Source: Ampullaceana balthica (Eukaryota; Mollusca; Gastropoda; Lymnaeidae). Taken from it: a DNA stretch of 64,000 bases. The notes beneath the pieces are model-generated. The model did not search any database. It saw nothing but the letters and a program-made list of their open reading frames with translations, and was not told the DNA's origin. Where the stretch lies: assembly GCA_944989445.1 (NCBI GenBank), contig CALYLW010000428.1, forward strand, positions 62,001 through 126,000. Reading direction: 5' to 3'. Each line of letters begins with the position of its first letter. Positions within the stretch are counted from its first letter, which is position 1. The translations under genes and the position numbers were made by a program. Shown here in pieces: positions 59,703 to 64,000 of the stretch.

Positions 59703-61941
59703 CAGTGCCGGCGCCAGAGTAGTTCGCACCCTAGGCGAACCTTTCGCACTGCGCGCGCGCCCACGGCAACTAATTATTTAATTAATATTAACTTTCACAA
59801 AGGAATGCTATGTTGCCGTTTGTTTTAATTCGTATTTACATTCAATAGAATCTATACATGTATAATCGTATATTATGGTATATTCGTATGCAATGTAATT
59901 TCAAAACTTTATTTTTCGTGCTTTTGCTTTAGCAAATGTGGAGACGAGTTCCATAAGTTCAATGTCTCTAGCAATATCATGTTCAATTGACAGAGCAGCT
60001 AGTCCAACAAGTCTTTCTTGTATCATGGACGTTAGCAAATATGTTTTTATCAGTTTGAGCTTAGAGAAGCTTCGCTCACCACTAGCCACAGAAACTGGAA
60101 GTGTCAAGAGGATTCGCAGAGCCATAACAGTGTTGGGGACACTATCTGTTAGATTATTTTTCAATATAAAGTTTAGTACATCCAGTGGCGATGTACACTT
60201 TGCAACTCGTCTTGAAATGGCTTTCAGTTCACTGCTTAGATCAACTGCATCAATATCTTTGGAGTCTCCATGTTGCAAAGCTTTCTCAAGATTCAAGCAA
60301 TGTTCCATAACTTCCTTGCTAGTTTTATTCTGCAAACTGTGAACATCATAGAGGAAACCAAACACCGAACTAATTTTTTGCATCATAGTGAATCTTTCTT
60401 CAACCGATTGTATTGCCGTGTCAAGAACAGCGAAGTAAAAGTTTACTTTGAATTTGTCTTTTGGATCCTGAATAGGTTCGTCGTCATCTCCTTCGTATGA
60501 AAATTGTTTCTTCTTTCTTCTGATACGGGTTGGTTCGGGTTCGAAAAGTGCTGGTATCTCTAAATCGACTGCAATTTCAGCTGCATCTACCAGTGTTTTC
60601 TCAAACTCCGTGTCATTTCTGCGGTTTACGAGAAACTTCTTTGTTTCATCCAGATGATTGATGGCGCCATGTATATCTAATTCTTTTGCCTGAAGTTGTT
60701 TACTAGTCATGTTGATCTCAAACAACACGTCATACCACACAACCAGAGAAACGACAAACTTAAAACTAAAAATGGCTTTTGCAATAACCTGTGCATCTGT
60801 CCGTGATGTATTACCAGATGCTCCTGTTAAATTTGTGTCATCCGCAATCTCTGCCAGAGCATCGTAGATATTACCAAGCTGATAACGAAGAGGTTTCAAG
60901 GCATCAATTCGACTTTCCTATCTTGTTTCGCTCAGTGGTTTTACAGTGAGATTAGAAACATGTCGATTTGAAAACTTCCCAACGACGAGTTGATGCAGAA
61001 AAGAATACATAAACACGTTGCACTAGATCAAAGAAGGCTGTTGCTTCTAAGCAACATTTTGCAGCATCATTAACAGCCAAATTCAAGGTATGTGCACAGC
61101 AAGGAACAAACAATGCTCGGGGATTGACATCTAAAATTCTTCGTTGGACACCATTGTCTTTCCCTTCATATTGCTGCCATTGTCATATCCTTGAGCGCGT
61201 AAATTTTCGATAGATAAAGACATATCTTCTAACTGCCGAAGAATAGTTTCAGTCATACCAGCACCAGTTGTCTCCTTTAGAGGCACAAAACCCAAGAAAT
61301 GTTCCTTTATAGATGCTGCTGCTGCAATCTCATTTCTGGATTTGAAATCACATCCACAAAGCGAATGATCATGGTCATTTGTTCAACATGACCGGCATCT
61401 GGTGTGCAATCTAGAATTATTGAAAAGTACTTAGCATCACGAGCAGATGCTAAAAAAATTGTGTTTGATTGCATTGGATAAAAGGTGAATCAGTTCATTT
61501 TGTATGTCTTTGCCTAGATAATGTACATGTGTCTCGTTGTCTCTAATCTTTCGAAGATGCTCATCCATAAGTGGGTCAAACAAAGCTATTAACTCCACAA
61601 ATTTCAGAAAGTTCCAGTAATCAGAAGTGTTCAGTTTCTCATGTGTTCCACGAAAAGCAAGATTTTGCATACCAATAACTCTAACTAAAGCAATCAGCCG
61701 TTTCAAGATTTGCTGCCAATACTATTCTTCTTTTTTAATGAGATACAAATGTTCAGCATCAATAAATCCATGTTTCAAAGTTGGCGTCAATCCACTAAAA
61801 AAATTATTCAATCCATTTATTACTAAAGGGGGAAATTTTTTTAAAATTATATTTCTATTTTTTACGTAGCTTTTTTTGCCGCCCCAGAAATTTGCCGCCC
61901 TAGGCGGTCGCCTAGTTCGCCTAGTGGTTCAACCGGCCCTG
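59703..61941 (-). mobile_element. hAT element with near-complete but broken transposase
   Basis: TIRs CAGTGCCGGCGCCAGAG and CAGGGCCGGTTGAACC are followed by shared 'cctaggcgaac' motifs. A perfect 8-bp duplication CGTATGTG lies at 59695-59702 and 61942-61949. The 2.2-kb body is filled by a minus-strand ZMYM1-like transposase. Confidence 0.9.
59901..61760 (-). pseudogene. hAT transposase, ZMYM1-like (DUF4371 type), frameshifted
   Basis: Read on the minus strand: 61706-61437 gives MQNLAFRGTHEKLN and NHFFSICS-type residues, followed by [20 protein letters not shown] with the first catalytic Asp (about 61440-61380). Around 61200-60960 comes GYDNGSNMKGKDNGVQRRIL, then PCCAHTLNLAVNDAA. Finally the open frame 60899-59901 (332 codons) ends with SVASGERSFSKLKLIKTYLL, the hAT C-terminal dimerisation motif. 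Frame changes and a stop (after RRWEVFKSTCF, near 60930) break it into at least three pieces, so no active transposase is expected, though most of the family's conserved blocks are present. The enzyme would cut and paste DNA at the element's TIRs in the nucleus. Confidence 0.85.
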
Positions 61942-62118
61942 CGTATGTGTTGTTCGAAATCATAGTGATTTTTTTTCATATCTAAGGTATACAACTCATG
62001 AGGTTGTGTTCAATTTTGGAGTTATTTTTCTTGCTCCAATCTTAAAAGTGCCAATGCAAATTTGATGTGTTAAATACACAGCGTGACAAAACATGGGAAT
62101 TGTGTGTTTCCGTATGTG

Positions 62119-63095
62119 TTTAGTTAAGAATAAAACTTTTGGTGCCGTGGAACTGTGGGAAGATTATTTTAAGAATGTAAGTTTAAGTCACTTTTTTTAA
62201 AAATCGTTTTCTTAAAAAATTGTATCTTTTTTATTTTGCGGTGGGGATTTACGTTAACGATGAAGTTCTTCAACAATAACAATCATCATTTGTATTGATC
62301 TGAAGACTCAATCAAGTGTTGTTGCAAACTCAAAATCTCACACAACATAGTATTTTGCGTACAACCAAAAAAAGTCTTTTAAATCTGTTTCTTTTTGCTG
62401 GCGTAAACCTTTTACGATGCAAAATTGTAATCAAAATTACGAAGTTTATAAATTTAAAAATATAAATAGACTAAATAATAATAAAAAATAATAAATCTTA
62501 ATGCATTACGCCAAAAGCGTGAGGTGGCCGTATAGTTATGAGACGATCACGTTATGTAACCCAAGGATGATCACTGAATGTAAACGAAATTCAAAGCTAT
62601 ATTGTTTTTGATATTAATAAACATTTTCTCTTCATAATACAATTTTTACTTTTACTTTTTTTTTATTGTAGTTTGGTTGCTGTTTTGTTGTACTTTTGTT
62701 TTAAACTATTCATTTGGTATTTTAGTTGGTGATTTTTAAAGAAAATTTCCATAGTTGATATAATCCTGTTAATTTTCGATCTCTTAGTATTCTTTATTGT
62801 ATTGTCTTTGGTGGGAATCTTAATTAACCGAACGAAATTAATACCACGAATTCATGACTACATCAGCGGGATATTGTTAGAGAAAGTAAAAATATTTTTG
62901 TTTACAAATTCCAAAATACATTATCTTAACGCAAGAAGAAGAATAACAAATTTAAATCCATGCTATCAACATTATAGGTATGCAATATTGTTAAAAAATA
63001 TTTAAACATGTAATGTTATTGAATAATACTGAGTATTGAAAACGTCTAGTAGCCAAAGTGATATACATGAGTGAATCATTTGGTTTACATCTTAA
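62119..63095. other. No recognised feature
   Basis: AT-rich. A frame at 62802-63005 (+) starts without ATG and has no recognisable domain. Confidence 0.4.
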
Positions 63096-63292
63096 CAGAG
63101 GCGTCACTAGGGTAGTGTCACCCGGGGCGGCAGATCATGGTGTCACCCCCTAATGACTTAACCCATAGAACTCCTACGTGTTCTCCAGTGCCAAATAACG
63201 GGAACATACCGTATTTTACATTTTGATGTACCTCCCTGATGGTGTCACCCGGGGCGGACTACCCCCTCCACTACTTCCTATGGACGCCACTG
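63096..63292. mobile_element. 197-bp hAT MITE, CAGNGGCGTC family
   Basis: Ends CAGAGGCGTCACTAGGG and complement CAGTGGCGTCCATAGG, with 'gtgtcacccggggcgg' near both ends. A perfect 8-bp duplication CATCTTAA lies at 63088-63095 and 63293-63300. It matches the MITE split by the MULE at 19473-20846. Confidence 0.9.
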
Positions 63293-63300
63293 CATCTTAA

Positions 63301-63638
63301 CTAGCTGAGTGTGTTAATGGGGTTTACTACAACGGGTCAATAACAAAAAACAACGTCATCTCTCACACCCGAATACGTCACCGATCCAAGACGTATATCA
63401 ATAATTACAAAATAATCTATCCACCAAATACGCACACTAATACGTCACATATACCTTAACATGTCTCATTTGTTTGTTTTATATCTTAACTTAATAAACA
63501 CTCCAATTGCAAGACCTTTGTCTCAGGAAGCTGAAATTTCTTTTGATCCGCAACTGTTTACACCAACCTAATATAATCTCAGGAAACATCTATGAACAAT
63601 TCAATAATCATTACCTGCTCGGTGCCCCTTTTTCCTAT
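63301..63638. other. No recognised feature
   Basis: AT-rich single-copy-looking sequence with no supported frame. Confidence 0.4.
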
Positions 63639-63696
63639 AAGGTTGGTCCACACCTCTCAAATACTCGCGAGCATTTGAGATGTGTGGACCAACCTT
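63639..63696. repeat. 58-nt near-perfect palindrome
   Basis: Arms AAGGTTGGTCCACACCTCTC plus 'aaat' (63639-63662) and 63673-63696 have one mismatch. The 10-nt centre contains the palindrome CTCGCGAG. A half-copy is at about 50951. It could be a minimal MITE or a hairpin RNA precursor. Confidence 0.9.
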
Positions 63697-64000
63697 TAGA
63701 ATAGTTAGAATAGCTGCGCAGAAAAGGATTTAATGATTCTAGCTGATTTAAATTGTTTTGAGTGGTAAAATAATAAGAGTCTTTTCTTCTAAAATTTTTA
63801 AGACCAGGATTATATTTGAATATTCACTATCAATTATTTATTGAATACAATCCTAAAATATTTGCGGAATAATTAATAAGTTGAAATGATATTCAAAGCA
63901 AGGGTTTGTTTGGTTTTTTTTTATTTGATTTGTTTTTTCCAGTGTGTTACATTGGTTGTTTTTTTTTAATCATGTCTAAGAAAAATATTTTCGTTCTTAC
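63697..64000. other. No recognised feature
   Basis: AT-rich end of window with T runs. Nothing coding is supported. Confidence 0.4.

Larger units (their letters stand above)
59534..62118. repeat. 169-bp tandem duplication split by an hAT element
   Basis: Units 59534-59702 and 61950-62118 are about 92% alike (TTGTTCGAAATC to CCGTATGTG). The hAT at 59703-61941 sits exactly at the end of the first unit and duplicated CGTATGTG there. Confidence 0.85.

Noticed and set aside
59938..60342. Plus-strand frame of 134 codons
   Set aside because: Antisense shadow of the hAT transposase on the minus strand.

Overview
This window is AT-rich, intron-bearing and crowded with transposons. It is nuclear DNA of an animal, most likely an invertebrate. 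The Helitron ends (CTAG-T termini behind GC hairpins), the hAT, MULE and pogo families and the TA and GTT microsatellites resemble what is seen in molluscs and other lophotrochozoans, but no feature fixes the species. I see no rRNA gene, no convincing functional tRNA gene, no CRISPR array and no bacterial-style operon.

The only host genes I can support are three members of one small family. They encode short secreted, Thr/Ala/Ser-rich, mucin-like peptides with a C-terminal GPI-anchor-type tail. Gene A is on + at 3835-6475 with its first exon missing or uncertain. Gene B is on + at 34645-39842 and is a disrupted paralogue. Gene C is on - at 57505-53116 and can be assembled completely as five exons and 92 residues. 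All internal exon boundaries are phase 1. Exons as short as 19, 24 and 27 nt carry the signal peptide, and a 71-nt last exon (68 nt in B) carries the hydrophobic tail.

The window is essentially two diverged head-to-tail copies of a roughly 29-32 kb unit. Three collinear pairs show this: 1-7780 with 32119-40340, 15090-16150 with 43853-44790, and 20985-21480 with 49860-50400. Genes A and B sit at matching places in the two copies. Most length differences between the copies are transposon insertions.

Layout. 1-8350: gene A with pogo-like, Helitron-like and MITE insertions. 8359-14238: a nested stack of hAT elements and a small Helitron carrying a tRNA-Val-like sequence. 16677-19180: a TIR element holding a GC-rich insert. 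19473-20846: a MITE containing a MULE. 21480-25300: degenerate repeats. 25315-29932: two Helitrons joined end to end, the first with a decayed Rep gene and the second filled with GTT repeats. 30000-32100: dispersed repeats. 32119-40340: gene B with three hAT-type or MITE insertions and a pair of large palindromes. 40330-49535: dispersed repeats, Helitron and MITE copies. 49860-53100: unexplained unique sequence. 53116-57505: gene C. 58300-58830: a 33-bp repeat array. 59295-63292: hAT elements, one with a near-complete but broken transposase.

Exon joins, element borders and target-site duplications were read by eye. Family names for transposases rest on recognised motifs, not on database searches.
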